DNA of 64,000 nt from Shewanella indica (GTDB lineage: Bacteria; Pseudomonadota; Gammaproteobacteria; Enterobacterales; Shewanellaceae), in assembly GCF_002836975.1 (NCBI RefSeq), contig NZ_NIJK01000009.1:26162-90161 (forward strand), written 5' to 3'. Positions 9,320 to 16,929 of the stretch are shown here, piece by piece. The notes under the pieces were generated by a model. The model was not told the DNA's origin and ran no database searches. It saw only the letters and a list, made by a program, of their open reading frames with translations. The position numbers and the translations under genes were made by a program. Within the stretch, counting starts at the first letter, position 1. Each line of letters begins with the position of its first letter.

Positions 9320-9625
9320 GATAAACATACACAAGTACAAACCTTATTTCTACATTTTTTTGACAATTTTTATTTACCCAAGCCCCCTTGAAAACAGCGC
9401 TTGCGAACATATTTTTAACAATGACATCCAGTTTGCCCACTGTTAACATCCGCAGCATGCTTGGGGTCACAAGCCAATAAGTCTCAAGCTGAACTTTTTA
9501 CTGGTTTGCGGTACTAATACAACCGAAGAAGCGGTTCTGGCCCGATATTTCAGTGACGATTTATTTTCCGGTGCGTCAGTTGATTGGCTGACGGAACCTC
9601 AGATAACAACAAGGATAAAAAGACA

Positions 9626-10312
9626 ATGACAGCACAATACGTCCCGCTCAACAACGGCGCACACAAGGCTCTGAAAGTCACTCCAGGCATAGATTTCAGC
9701 GAATTTGAGCAGCACCATATGTTGCCCTTGCTGGTGCAGGAATTTTTGCCTGCCGCCACCAGTTTCCCGATCATTTTCGCCAAGAACAGCCAAAGTGGAG
9801 ATTTCCAGCCGGTTGCCATCACCTCTCTGAAGCCTGAGAGCAACTGCTTTATCAAGGACAACACCTGGACCCGACGTTACCTGCCAATGCAGTGCCGGAT
9901 GCAACCTTTTGCCGCCGGTGACTCCAGCCAGGAAAATGTACTTATCGGTATCGATGTCAACAGCAAGCATGTCAGCGAAGACAAGGGCGAAGCCCTGTTT
10001 ACCGAAACCGGTGAGCAGACCGAATTCCTGAAAAACCGCATCGAATTTATCGGCAACCTGATTGAGTACCGTGAAATCACCAAGCAGTTCGTCAAGACCC
10101 TGACCAGCCATGAATTACTGCAACCCAAGACTCTGACAGTAACCAACAAACAGGGTGAAAAGAGCAATATAGATGGCCTCTATATCGTCGATGAGCAAAA
10201 GCTCAATGCCCTGAGCGATGAGGTTAAACTAGAATTTGCCAAGCGCGGCGTCTACTCACCGGTTTATGCTCACCTGTGCTCGCTGAATCAAATCGACTTG
10301 CTGCTGGATTAA
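9626..10312 (+). CDS. SapC family protein
   Basis: 228-residue soluble protein with no signal peptide or membrane segment. The pattern YVPLNNGAHKALKV near the start, FPIIFAKN about residue 50 and RRYLPMQCRMQPF about residue 90 fits the SapC family. SapC-like genes accompany TonB-dependent receptors and sugar genes in marine proteobacteria; their biochemical role is not established despite the name (S-layer transport in Campylobacter). The chosen ATG at 9626 has AAGGA 11 bases upstream; the in-frame ATG at 9584 lacks one. Alone on the plus strand beside a nag operator, with no receptor gene following. Confidence 0.75.
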   Translation: MTAQYVPLNNGAHKALKVTPGIDFSEFEQHHMLPLLVQEFLPAATSFPIIFAKNSQSGDFQPVAITSLKPESNCFIKDNTWTRRYLPMQCRMQPFAAGDSSQENVLIGIDVNSKHVSEDKGEALFTETGEQTEFLKNRIEFIGNLIEYREITKQFVKTLTSHELLQPKTLTVTNKQGEKSNIDGLYIVDEQKLNALSDEVKLEFAKRGVYSPVYAHLCSLNQIDLLLD

Positions 10313-10344
10313 TCCACTCATCCCTATTCCGGGACAATAAAAAC

Positions 10345-10373
10345 GGCGGCCAAAGCAGTAATGCTTGGCCGCC
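10345..10373 (+). terminator. Terminator between the SapC-like gene and the purine permease
   Basis: GC-rich stem GGCGGCCAAAGC / GCTTGGCCGCC with one bulged A and a short loop, 33 bp after the SapC-like stop, followed by GCCTTATT. An A-rich run on the other side means it may act in both directions between the convergent genes. Confidence 0.7.
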
Positions 10374-10478
10374 GCCTTATTGGATCACGGTTAGTTTGCC
10401 CTATAGGGAATTAAAAGCGCCAACGAGTTAAGCCTTGTTTGCCTTCCCTAAACCAAGCCTAAAGCTTGAACTTCAGGG

Positions 10479-11834
10479 TTAAATGGCCCAGCCGCCCATA
10501 TAGAACACCACCAAGCCTATGGTGATAACCAACACACCGGGCTTGAGCTTACGCCACTCACCGCTGCAGATTCGGCCGATAACCAGGGTCGCAAACCCCA
10601 ACATAATGCCTGTGACTATGTTGCAGGAGAGTATGATGAATACTGCGCAGGTCAGTCCCGCCATGGCGTCTACCTTGTCATCGAAGTCCAGCTTGGTGAC
10701 ATTGGACAACATCAGCAGTCCCACATACATGAGCGCTGGCGCCGTGGCGTAGGCAGGTACCAAATAAGACAGGGGTGCCAGGAAGATCATCAGCAGGAAC
10801 AGTACCCCCACCACAGTGGCGGTCAGGCCTGTTTTTCCGCCTGCTGCAGTACCGGCGGCCGATTCAATGTATACAGCGGCAGGTGCGCCGCCCACCAGGC
10901 CGGCGAAGATAGAGCTGACAGAATCCGAGGTCAGCGCCTTACCGCCCCCTATGATGTTGTCATTCTTGTCCAGCAAATTGGCTTGTCCGGCCACGGCTCT
11001 TATGGTGCCTGTGGCATCGAAGATAGCTGTCATCACCAGCGCCAGCACTATCGGCAGCACCACAGGGTTAAGGGCGCCCATGATATCCAGTTGGCCAATC
11101 AAAGAGCCTTCAGCGCCCAAGTCGGGTATGGCAAACACGCCTTTGAACTCCACATTGGGGTCAAACAGCAAACCAAACACTGACAGGGCGATGATCACCA
11201 ATAAAATGCCGCCTGGCACCCGGCGACGTTCGAGTCCGATAGTGGCAGCCAGCCCCACGACAGTGGCGATCACCGGCAGGCTGTGGATATCGCCGAGCTT
11301 GACCGGCAAACCGGTATCATTGGCCACAATCAGTTGCACACTGTTAGTGGCAATCAGCAGCAGAAACAGGCCGATACCTATCCCTGTACCATGGGCAATC
11401 CCCTTGGGCAGGTTAGCAAGCACCCACTGGCGAACGCCGGTAACGCTCACCAGGGTAAAGACGATACCCATAAGGAAAATCGCCCCCAGGGTGACAGGCA
11501 GGCTCATGCCCTGCCCCAACACCAGACTGAAGGCGGTAAACGCAGTCAGTGAGATGGCGCAGCCTATGGCCATCGGCAGATTGGCCCACAAACCCATCAG
11601 CAGTGAGCCGAAGGCGGCAATCAGACAGGTGGCAATAAACACGGAGCCGGGATCAAACCCGGCCTTTCCCAACATGGAGGGGACAACGATAACTGAGTAA
11701 ACCATGGCAAGAAACGTGGTCAAACCGGCGATCACTTCCTGGCGGACAGTGCTGCCACGAGCGCTGATATTGAAGAAGCGTTCCAGCCATGACGATGTAG
11801 TAGGTACAGCGGTATTTGTCTTTGAAGACATCAT
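10479..11834 (-). CDS. Purine (hypoxanthine/guanine or adenine) permease, AzgA family
   Basis: 451-residue inner-membrane protein with about twelve hydrophobic segments. It has the AzgA/NCS2 hallmarks [23 protein letters not shown] at the N-terminus (about residue 35), a [15 protein letters not shown] segment, and [13 protein letters not shown] with [17 protein letters not shown] in the C-terminal half. E. coli relatives are GhxP, GhxQ, AdeP and AdeQ; which purine base is carried cannot be decided here. Two adjacent ATGs (11834, 11831) are possible starts. Transcription is away from torE. A hairpin-rich block lies 40-200 bases upstream in what would be its leader. Confidence 0.88.
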   Translation of the reverse strand: MMSSKTNTAVPTTSSWLERFFNISARGSTVRQEVIAGLTTFLAMVYSVIVVPSMLGKAGFDPGSVFIATCLIAAFGSLLMGLWANLPMAIGCAISLTAFTAFSLVLGQGMSLPVTLGAIFLMGIVFTLVSVTGVRQWVLANLPKGIAHGTGIGIGLFLLLIATNSVQLIVANDTGLPVKLGDIHSLPVIATVVGLAATIGLERRRVPGGILLVIIALSVFGLLFDPNVEFKGVFAIPDLGAEGSLIGQLDIMGALNPVVLPIVLALVMTAIFDATGTIRAVAGQANLLDKNDNIIGGGKALTSDSVSSIFAGLVGGAPAAVYIESAAGTAAGGKTGLTATVVGVLFLLMIFLAPLSYLVPAYATAPALMYVGLLMLSNVTKLDFDDKVDAMAGLTCAVFIILSCNIVTGIMLGFATLVIGRICSGEWRKLKPGVLVITIGLVVFYMGGWAI

Positions 11835-11873
11835 AATTATTCTACCTTTTTGATCTCTTTATTCGGGTCAGAT

Positions 11874-12035
11874 GACGCCGGCTACGGCAGGTGAGAGCCC
11901 CGCTGGGCGGGTGAGAGATCCACAACAAAACGTGACCTGCAGGTGGTGGGCACCAAGGAGTATCGTCAAACGATGTCCAACGCAGCCTTTGTTGGTCGCG
12001 GATAATACTGCAAATTGGCGCCCCCGGCTAAAAAG
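11874..12035 (-). other. Highly structured block: possible riboswitch/leader RNA or interspersed repeat
   Basis: Read as minus-strand RNA, GGGCGCCAA (12023-12015) pairs with UUGGUGCCC (11956-11948) as a 9-bp helix with one G-U. This encloses hairpins CCAAC/GUUGG (11995-11977) and AUCGU/ACGAU (11974-11962). Downstream is a CCCGC/GCGGG hairpin (11911-11899) flanked by two copies of CTCTCACC. I do not recognise a known riboswitch class. It may instead be a mobile intergenic repeat, which this view of one window cannot tell apart. Confidence 0.5.
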
Positions 12036-12069
12036 ATTTCGGGATCTGTGGCTCATCCTGAATATGCAG

Positions 12070-12099
12070 TTGTTCATAACTTTTCATATTTTCTCAAAT
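12070..12099 (+). promoter_or_regulatory. TorR boxes upstream of torECAD
   Basis: Three head-to-tail decamers: TTGTTCATAA, CTTTTCATAT and the weaker TTTCTCAAAT. The first two share TTCATA at 10-bp spacing, like the CTGTTCATAT boxes bound by E. coli TorR. They end about 40 bp before the -10 element, fitting an activator site. Confidence 0.7.
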
Positions 12100-12140
12100 C
12101 CCATTCATTGGCAGCGCAATCGCCATTCACATCCTTTCCC

Positions 12141-12146
12141 TATAGT
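12141..12146 (+). promoter_or_regulatory. Probable -10 element of the torECAD promoter
   Basis: TATAGT, 40 bp before the torE ATG. No recognisable -35 hexamer is found 17 bp upstream, as expected for a promoter that needs an activator such as TorR. Confidence 0.5.
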
Positions 12147-12186
12147 GGCCCCATCAAGCAAACCCTGCTGCGTTGGAGCAATCACT

Positions 12187-12339
12187 ATGTCTGAGTCCAC
12201 ATCAAGCAAAAAACAGGAACTTATGGCCCACGGCCTGATTATTTTCATGCTGTTTCCGGCCCTGACCATCACAGGTATCAGCCTCTATGGCCTGATCATC
12301 TGGATCATGCTGGCCCTCGGCGGCGTCGCCAGTCACTGA
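12187..12339 (+). CDS. torE: TorE, small membrane protein of the TMAO reductase operon
   Basis: 50-residue protein with a short polar N-terminus (MSESTSSKKQELMAHG) and one long hydrophobic segment at about residues 16-45, so a single-pass inner-membrane protein. The position directly before torC is that of Shewanella torE, whose product is reported to associate with the TMAO respiratory chain; related small NapE proteins occur in nap operons. The ATG at 12187 has GGAG 9 bases upstream. The open frame extends further upstream but runs through the regulatory region. Confidence 0.88.
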   Translation: MSESTSSKKQELMAHGLIIFMLFPALTITGISLYGLIIWIMLALGGVASH

Positions 12340-12357
12340 TACAAGAGGATTGAATAG

Positions 12358-13536
12358 ATGAAACGGTTAATAGCAATCTGGCGTACTCTCAACCGCCCAA
12401 CCAAGTACCTGAGCCTGGGCGCCATCAGCCTGTCGGCCTTTATCATGGGCATTGTTTTCTGGGGCGGCTTCAACACGGCGCTGGAAGCCACCAACACTGA
12501 GGCCTTCTGTATCAGTTGCCACTCGATGGAGAGCAATCCCTATCAAGAGCTGCAGCAAACTGTGCATTGGTCGAATCACTCCGGCGTGCGGGCAACCTGC
12601 CCAGACTGCCACGTGCCCCACGACTGGAGCCGCAAGATAGCCCGTAAGATGGAAGCCTCTCACGATGTCTGGGGCTGGCTGTTCCAAACAGTCAACACTC
12701 CGGAAAAATTTGAAGCCAAGCGTCTGGAAATGGCCAGCCGTGAATGGAAACGCTTTGCCCGTGACAACTCCCAGGCCTGTAAAAACTGCCATGACTACAA
12801 GTCAATGAAATGGGACGAGATGTCAGCCCTAGCGCAAAAACAGATGAAACAAGCGGCCGAGAAAGATCAGTCCTGTATCGATTGCCACAAGGGCATAGCT
12901 CACAAGCTGCCTGATATGGGCACGGCCAGAGCCCCGGAACTGATTGCCGAAGTGGGTTCGGGTGAGACTTCCCTGCAACAGGGCGGCAAATATTTCAGCG
13001 CCTTGACCAAGCCTCTGTATCTGGATGACAAGAGCGCGGAAGAAGCCGGTACTCTGAACGTGGCCACCGAAATCAAGGTGTTGGAGCTCAAGGGCAAGCG
13101 CGTCAAAATCGCCATCGATGGCTGGCGTAAAAAGATAGGTGCCGGCCGGGTGATCTACATGGACTTCGGTATCAATATCCTCTCGGCTCAATTGACCAAG
13201 GCCGCTGCCGAAACCGACGGGGTGATCAAGACCTTTGAAGAGAAAGAAGATCCCATGACTGGCCTCAAGTGGCAGCGTGTGGAAGCCGAGATCTGGACCG
13301 ACAGCGATTATCTGCTGACCGAACTGGCACCACTCTGGGGCTATGCCCGCAGCACTTATGCCTCTAGCTGCAGTGTCTGTCACACCCAGCCCGATGAGCA
13401 TCACTTTGATGCCAACACCTGGCCGGGCATGTTCCAGGGGATGTTGGCCTTCGTCAACATGGATCAGGACACCCAGGCACTGGTGCAGAAATACCTGCAA
13501 CAACATTCTTCCACCTTCAGCAAAGAAGAGCACTAA
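12358..13536 (+). CDS. torC: Pentaheme c-type cytochrome TorC
   Basis: Membrane-anchored quinol-oxidising cytochrome that passes electrons to TorA. 392 residues. The N-terminal anchor (about 18-38) is followed by a NapC/NirT-type tetraheme domain with CxxCH at residues 51 (CISCH), 81 (CPDCH), 141 (CKNCH) and 173 (CIDCH). A C-terminal domain carries the fifth heme at 338 (CSVCH). Five hemes distinguishes TorC from NapC, which has four. 18 bp after torE and 12 bp before torA; AGAGGA precedes the ATG. Confidence 0.96.
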   Translation: MKRLIAIWRTLNRPTKYLSLGAISLSAFIMGIVFWGGFNTALEATNTEAFCISCHSMESNPYQELQQTVHWSNHSGVRATCPDCHVPHDWSRKIARKMEASHDVWGWLFQTVNTPEKFEAKRLEMASREWKRFARDNSQACKNCHDYKSMKWDEMSALAQKQMKQAAEKDQSCIDCHKGIAHKLPDMGTARAPELIAEVGSGETSLQQGGKYFSALTKPLYLDDKSAEEAGTLNVATEIKVLELKGKRVKIAIDGWRKKIGAGRVIYMDFGINILSAQLTKAAAETDGVIKTFEEKEDPMTGLKWQRVEAEIWTDSDYLLTELAPLWGYARSTYASSCSVCHTQPDEHHFDANTWPGMFQGMLAFVNMDQDTQALVQKYLQQHSSTFSKEEH

Positions 13537-13548
13537 GAGGTTGGCGTT

Positions 13549-16038
13549 ATGAACAGAAGAGACTTTTTAAAAGGCCTGGCCTCCACTTCCGTTGTGGTTG
13601 CCGGAAGCAGTTCGGTACTCGCTCCCCTGTCGGCGCTGGCCAAGGGGATGGATGACGGTGACGCCTGGCTGACCACAGGCTCCCACTTCGGTGCATTTCG
13701 TATCAAGCGCCGCAACGGGGTTATTGCCGAAGTCAAACCACTGGAGTACGACAAGTATCCCACCGACATGATCCGCGGTATCCGTGGCCTGGTCTATAAC
13801 CCATCACGGATCCGTTACCCCATGGTGCGGCTCGACTTCCTGCTCAAGGGACACAAGAGCAATACCCATGAACGCGGCGACTTCCGTTTCGTTCGTGTCA
13901 CCTGGGACAAGGCCTTGACTCTGTTCAAGGAGTCGCTGGATATCATTCAAACCCAGTACGGTCCATCTGGCCTGCACGCCGGACAAACCGGTTGGCGTGC
14001 CACCGGACAGCTGCACTCAAGCACCAGCCATATGCAGCGCGCCATTGCCATGCACGGCAACTTCGTCAAGAAAGTAGGCGACTACTCCACCGGCGCCGGG
14101 CAAACGATTATGCCTTATGTGCTGGGCTCTACCGAAGTGTACGCTCAAGGCACCTCCTGGCCGCTGATCCTCGAGCACAGCGATACCATAGTGCTCTGGT
14201 CCAACGATCCATATAAAAACCTGCAGGTGGGCTGGAACGCCGAAACCCACGAGTCCTTCGCCTATCTGGCGCAGCTCAAGGAAAAGGTCAAAGCCGGTAA
14301 GATCCGGGTGATCAGCATAGATCCGGTCGAAACCAAGACCCAGGCCTATCTCGGTTGTGAGCAGCTGTATGTCAACCCACAAACAGACGTGGCCTTGATG
14401 TTGGGTATCGCCCATGAGATGTACACAGCCAAGCTGCATGATGCCAAATTTATCGAAGGCTATAGCCTGGGCTTTGAAGAGTTCCTGCCCTACCTCCTGG
14501 GTGACAAAGACGGCATCGCCAAGACTCCGGAATGGGCCGAAGCCATCTGTGGCGTCAAGGCTGAAGTCATCCGCGATCTGGCCCGTACCCTGACCAAGGG
14601 CCGCACCCAGATCATGATGGGCTGGTGCATTCAGCGTCAGCAACACGGTGAGCAGCCTTACTGGATGGCAGCAGTACTGGCCACCATGATAGGCCAGATA
14701 GGCCTGCCTGGCGGTGGTATCAGCTATGGTCACCACTACTCGGGTATCGGCGTACCTGCCACAGGTGCCGCCGCGCCGGGCGCCTTCCCGCGCAACCTGG
14801 ACGAAGGCCAAAAGCCACTGTTCGACAACAAGGACTTCAAGGGCGCCAGCAGCACCATTCCGGTCGCCCGCTGGATAGATGCCATTCTGGAACCCGGCAA
14901 GACTATTGATGCCAACGGCAGCAAGGTCACCTATCCGGATATCCGCATGATGGTGTTCTCGGGCAACAACCCCTGGAACCACCATCAGGACAGAAACCGT
15001 ATGAAGCAGGCGTTCCGCAAGCTGGAATGCGTGGTCTCCATAGATGTGAACTGGACCGCCACCTGCCGCTTCTCTGACATAGTCTTGCCCGCCTGTACCA
15101 CCATGGAGCGCAACGATATTGATGTCTACGGTGCCTACGCCGGCCGCGGTATTCTGGCGATGCACAAGATGGTTGAACCTCTGTTTGAAAGTCTGTCTGA
15201 CTTTGAGATATTCACCCGCTTTGCCAAAATACTCGGCAAAGAGAAGGAATACACCCGCGGGCTAACCGAAATGGAATGGCTGGAAAAACTCTACAACGAG
15301 TGTAAGGCCGCCAACCAGGGCAAGTTTGCCATGCCGGACTTCAACGAGTTCTGGAAGCAGGGTTATGTGCACTTCGGTGAAGGGCAAAACTGGGTCAGAC
15401 ACGCCGACTTCCGTGAGGATCCTGAGATCAACCCCCTGGGTACTCCTTCAGGCCTGATTGAAATCTTCAGCCGTAAGATTGCCCAGTTCGGTTATGATGA
15501 CTGCCCAGGCCACCCAGTGTGGATGGAAAAATCCGAGCGCAGTCACGGTGGTCCAGGCAGCGATAAGTACCCGGTTTGGCTGCAGTCCTGCCACCCGGAC
15601 AAGCGCCTGCACTCACAGATGTGTGAGTCCAAGGAATATCGGGAAACCTATACGGTGCAAGGGCGTGAGCCGGTTTACATCAACCCTGAAGATGCCAGGG
15701 CCCGCGGTATCAAAGACGGCGATCTGGTGCGGGTGTTCAACGACCGCGGTCAACTACTGGCCGGTGCCGTCGTCTCCGGCCGTTTCCCCAAAGGGGTAAT
15801 CCGGATCCATGAAGGCGCCTGGTATGGCCCGGTCGGCAAAGATGGCAGCGTCGAAGGCGGCGCCGAAATCGGTGCCCTGTGCAGCTATGGTGACCCCAAT
15901 ACCCTGACTCAGGATATAGGTACCTCCAAGCTGGCGCAGGCTTGCTCGGCCTACACTTGCCAAGTGGAGTTTGAAAAATTCACCGGTAAGGCGCCCAAGG
16001 TATCCTCCTTCGATGGGCCGATTGAGATAAAAATCTAA
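13549..16038 (+). CDS. torA: Trimethylamine-N-oxide reductase TorA, molybdenum catalytic subunit
   Basis: Periplasmic bis-MGD molybdoenzyme reducing TMAO to trimethylamine. 829 residues, matching the family. The N-terminus is a twin-arginine signal ([10 protein letters not shown], cleavage near SALA-K, about residue 34). The molybdenum-ligand serine is S180 in GDYSTGAGQ. Cofactor motifs LWSNDPYKN and [14 protein letters not shown] are visible. The absence of an N-terminal Fe-S cysteine cluster fits the DMSO/TMAO reductase group. A DMSO or biotin-sulfoxide reductase is possible by fold, but torC and torD neighbours settle it as TorA. Confidence 0.96.
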   Translation: MNRRDFLKGLASTSVVVAGSSSVLAPLSALAKGMDDGDAWLTTGSHFGAFRIKRRNGVIAEVKPLEYDKYPTDMIRGIRGLVYNPSRIRYPMVRLDFLLKGHKSNTHERGDFRFVRVTWDKALTLFKESLDIIQTQYGPSGLHAGQTGWRATGQLHSSTSHMQRAIAMHGNFVKKVGDYSTGAGQTIMPYVLGSTEVYAQGTSWPLILEHSDTIVLWSNDPYKNLQVGWNAETHESFAYLAQLKEKVKAGKIRVISIDPVETKTQAYLGCEQLYVNPQTDVALMLGIAHEMYTAKLHDAKFIEGYSLGFEEFLPYLLGDKDGIAKTPEWAEAICGVKAEVIRDLARTLTKGRTQIMMGWCIQRQQHGEQPYWMAAVLATMIGQIGLPGGGISYGHHYSGIGVPATGAAAPGAFPRNLDEGQKPLFDNKDFKGASSTIPVARWIDAILEPGKTIDANGSKVTYPDIRMMVFSGNNPWNHHQDRNRMKQAFRKLECVVSIDVNWTATCRFSDIVLPACTTMERNDIDVYGAYAGRGILAMHKMVEPLFESLSDFEIFTRFAKILGKEKEYTRGLTEMEWLEKLYNECKAANQGKFAMPDFNEFWKQGYVHFGEGQNWVRHADFREDPEINPLGTPSGLIEIFSRKIAQFGYDDCPGHPVWMEKSERSHGGPGSDKYPVWLQSCHPDKRLHSQMCESKEYRETYTVQGREPVYINPEDARARGIKDGDLVRVFNDRGQLLAGAVVSGRFPKGVIRIHEGAWYGPVGKDGSVEGGAEIGALCSYGDPNTLTQDIGTSKLAQACSAYTCQVEFEKFTGKAPKVSSFDGPIEIKI

Positions 16039-16069
16039 CCTAAGGTTCGCAGATAACTGAGGTAAGCCA

Positions 16070-16699
16070 ATGGAACAGTTAAATCAAGGCAGAGCCATGC
16101 TGTACAACTTCCTCTCGGGCCTGTTCGCCCGCGAGTTGAACGCCGAGCGCCTGAATCAATTGACGGCGCCGCAGAGCAAGGACTTCTGGCAACAGCTGAG
16201 CAGCGATCCTGCCCTCAAGCAAGAAGCCAAGCTGATGGAGCAAAAACTGCAATCCATTGCCTGGATGCAGGACAGAGACAAGGCGCTGCTGGAGCTGGCG
16301 GCAGACTTCTGCGGGCTGTTTCTGGTGGGCAGTAAACAGAGTGCTTCGCCCTATGCCGGCCTCTATCTACAAGCGGATGACGATGTCACCCTGTTCGGTG
16401 AACAGCATCAACAGATGCTGACCTTTTTGCAGCGAAGTCAGCTGCAGCTGAGCGGTGACTTCCCCGAACCCGCCGACCATCTGGCGGTGATTCTGGCATA
16501 TCAGGCACATCTGTGTCTGAACACCTCGGCCTCAACGCAGCAAGAATTTCTGCAAGAATGCCTGCTCAGTTGGCTGGAGCCATTTTGTCAGCGGGTGATC
16601 GAATGCGATCGCGGCGGTTTTTATGCCGCGCTCGCGCGCCTGACCCTGGCGTTTGTTCAAAGCGATGCCGAATGGCTGAAAGGCGCCGCAGCGCACTGA
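16070..16699 (+). CDS. torD: TorA-specific chaperone TorD
   Basis: 209-residue all-helical cytoplasmic protein of the TorD/DmsD/NarJ family. It binds the TorA signal peptide and apo-core, so that export by Tat waits for molybdenum cofactor insertion. The family motif is seen around residues 75-120 (ADFCGLFLVGSKQSASPYAGLYL, then the EPADHLAVILAYQAHL region). Starts 31 bp after torA with GAGGT upstream. It is the last gene of torECAD; a direct-repeat tract and a strong hairpin follow. Confidence 0.93.
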   Translation: MEQLNQGRAMLYNFLSGLFARELNAERLNQLTAPQSKDFWQQLSSDPALKQEAKLMEQKLQSIAWMQDRDKALLELAADFCGLFLVGSKQSASPYAGLYLQADDDVTLFGEQHQQMLTFLQRSQLQLSGDFPEPADHLAVILAYQAHLCLNTSASTQQEFLQECLLSWLEPFCQRVIECDRGGFYAALARLTLAFVQSDAEWLKGAAAH

Positions 16700-16767
16700 G
16701 CGAGGCGATTTAGACCGGTGCTGACTCAAGTGCTTGCCTGAATCAAACGTAACACAGCCCCCCCTAA

Positions 16768-16831
16768 TCAAAGGATCAAAGGGTCAAAGGGTCAAAGGGT
16801 CAAAGGGTCAAAGGGTCAAAGGGTCAAAGGG
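16768..16831. repeat. Eight-copy 8-bp tandem repeat downstream of torD
   Basis: Eight head-to-tail copies of TCAAAGGR; the first ends in A, the other seven are identical (TCAAAGGG). The last copy supplies part of the left arm of the torD/torS terminator hairpin. Perfect short tandem arrays of this kind change copy number by slippage. Confidence 0.95.
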
Positions 16832-16861
16832 CGCCAACTCGAGTATCGAGCGGCGCCCTTT
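16826..16861. terminator. Bidirectional terminator between torD and torS
   Basis: Stem AAAGGGCGCC (16826-16835) / GGCGCCCTTT (16852-16861) with an inner CTCGA/TCGAG helix. A/T runs flank both sides, so it can serve convergent torECAD and torS transcripts. Confidence 0.85.
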
Positions 16862-16929
16862 CTATATCTTCAGCAGCCGTTAAATGCTGCGCTTCTTCTC
16901 TTTCGCTTAAACCCCAGGTAAAAAGCACC

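Larger units (their letters stand above)
9003..9625. other. Long intergenic region between hex and the SapC-like gene
   Basis: 623 bp between divergently transcribed genes. It contains a nag operator (9302-9319) about equally far from both starts, a bulged hairpin in the hex leader (9074-9101), and an AT-rich tract near 9350-9385 with a TTGACA-like hexamer. A small open frame starting at 9252 behind AAAGGAG was considered and not called because the operator lies inside it. Confidence 0.6.
11835..12186. other. Divergent regulatory region between the purine permease and torE
   Basis: 352 bp. The permease side (about 11874-12035) is a dense set of inverted repeats. The torE side carries direct TorR-like decamers (12070-12099) and a TATAGT -10 element (12141-12146). 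No protein-coding gene is supported here. Confidence 0.65.

Noticed and set aside
9252..9446. 64-codon open frame behind a good AAAGGAG site between hex and the SapC-like gene
   Set aside because: A nag operator lies inside it, the composition is odd (aromatic-rich stretch then polar) and I see no family resemblance; more likely regulatory DNA.
11880..11940. TPP or Moco riboswitch suggested by the GGTGAGAG motifs
   Set aside because: The rest of neither consensus is present, and the structure lies on the permease side, upstream of the torE promoter.
11872..12186. Long upstream extension of the torE frame and an opposite-strand frame over the same DNA
   Set aside because: Both run through strong inverted repeats and the torE promoter; torE has its own ATG and ribosome site at 12187.
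16768..16831. CRISPR-like array
   Set aside because: Units are 8 bp with no spacers; it is a simple tandem repeat.
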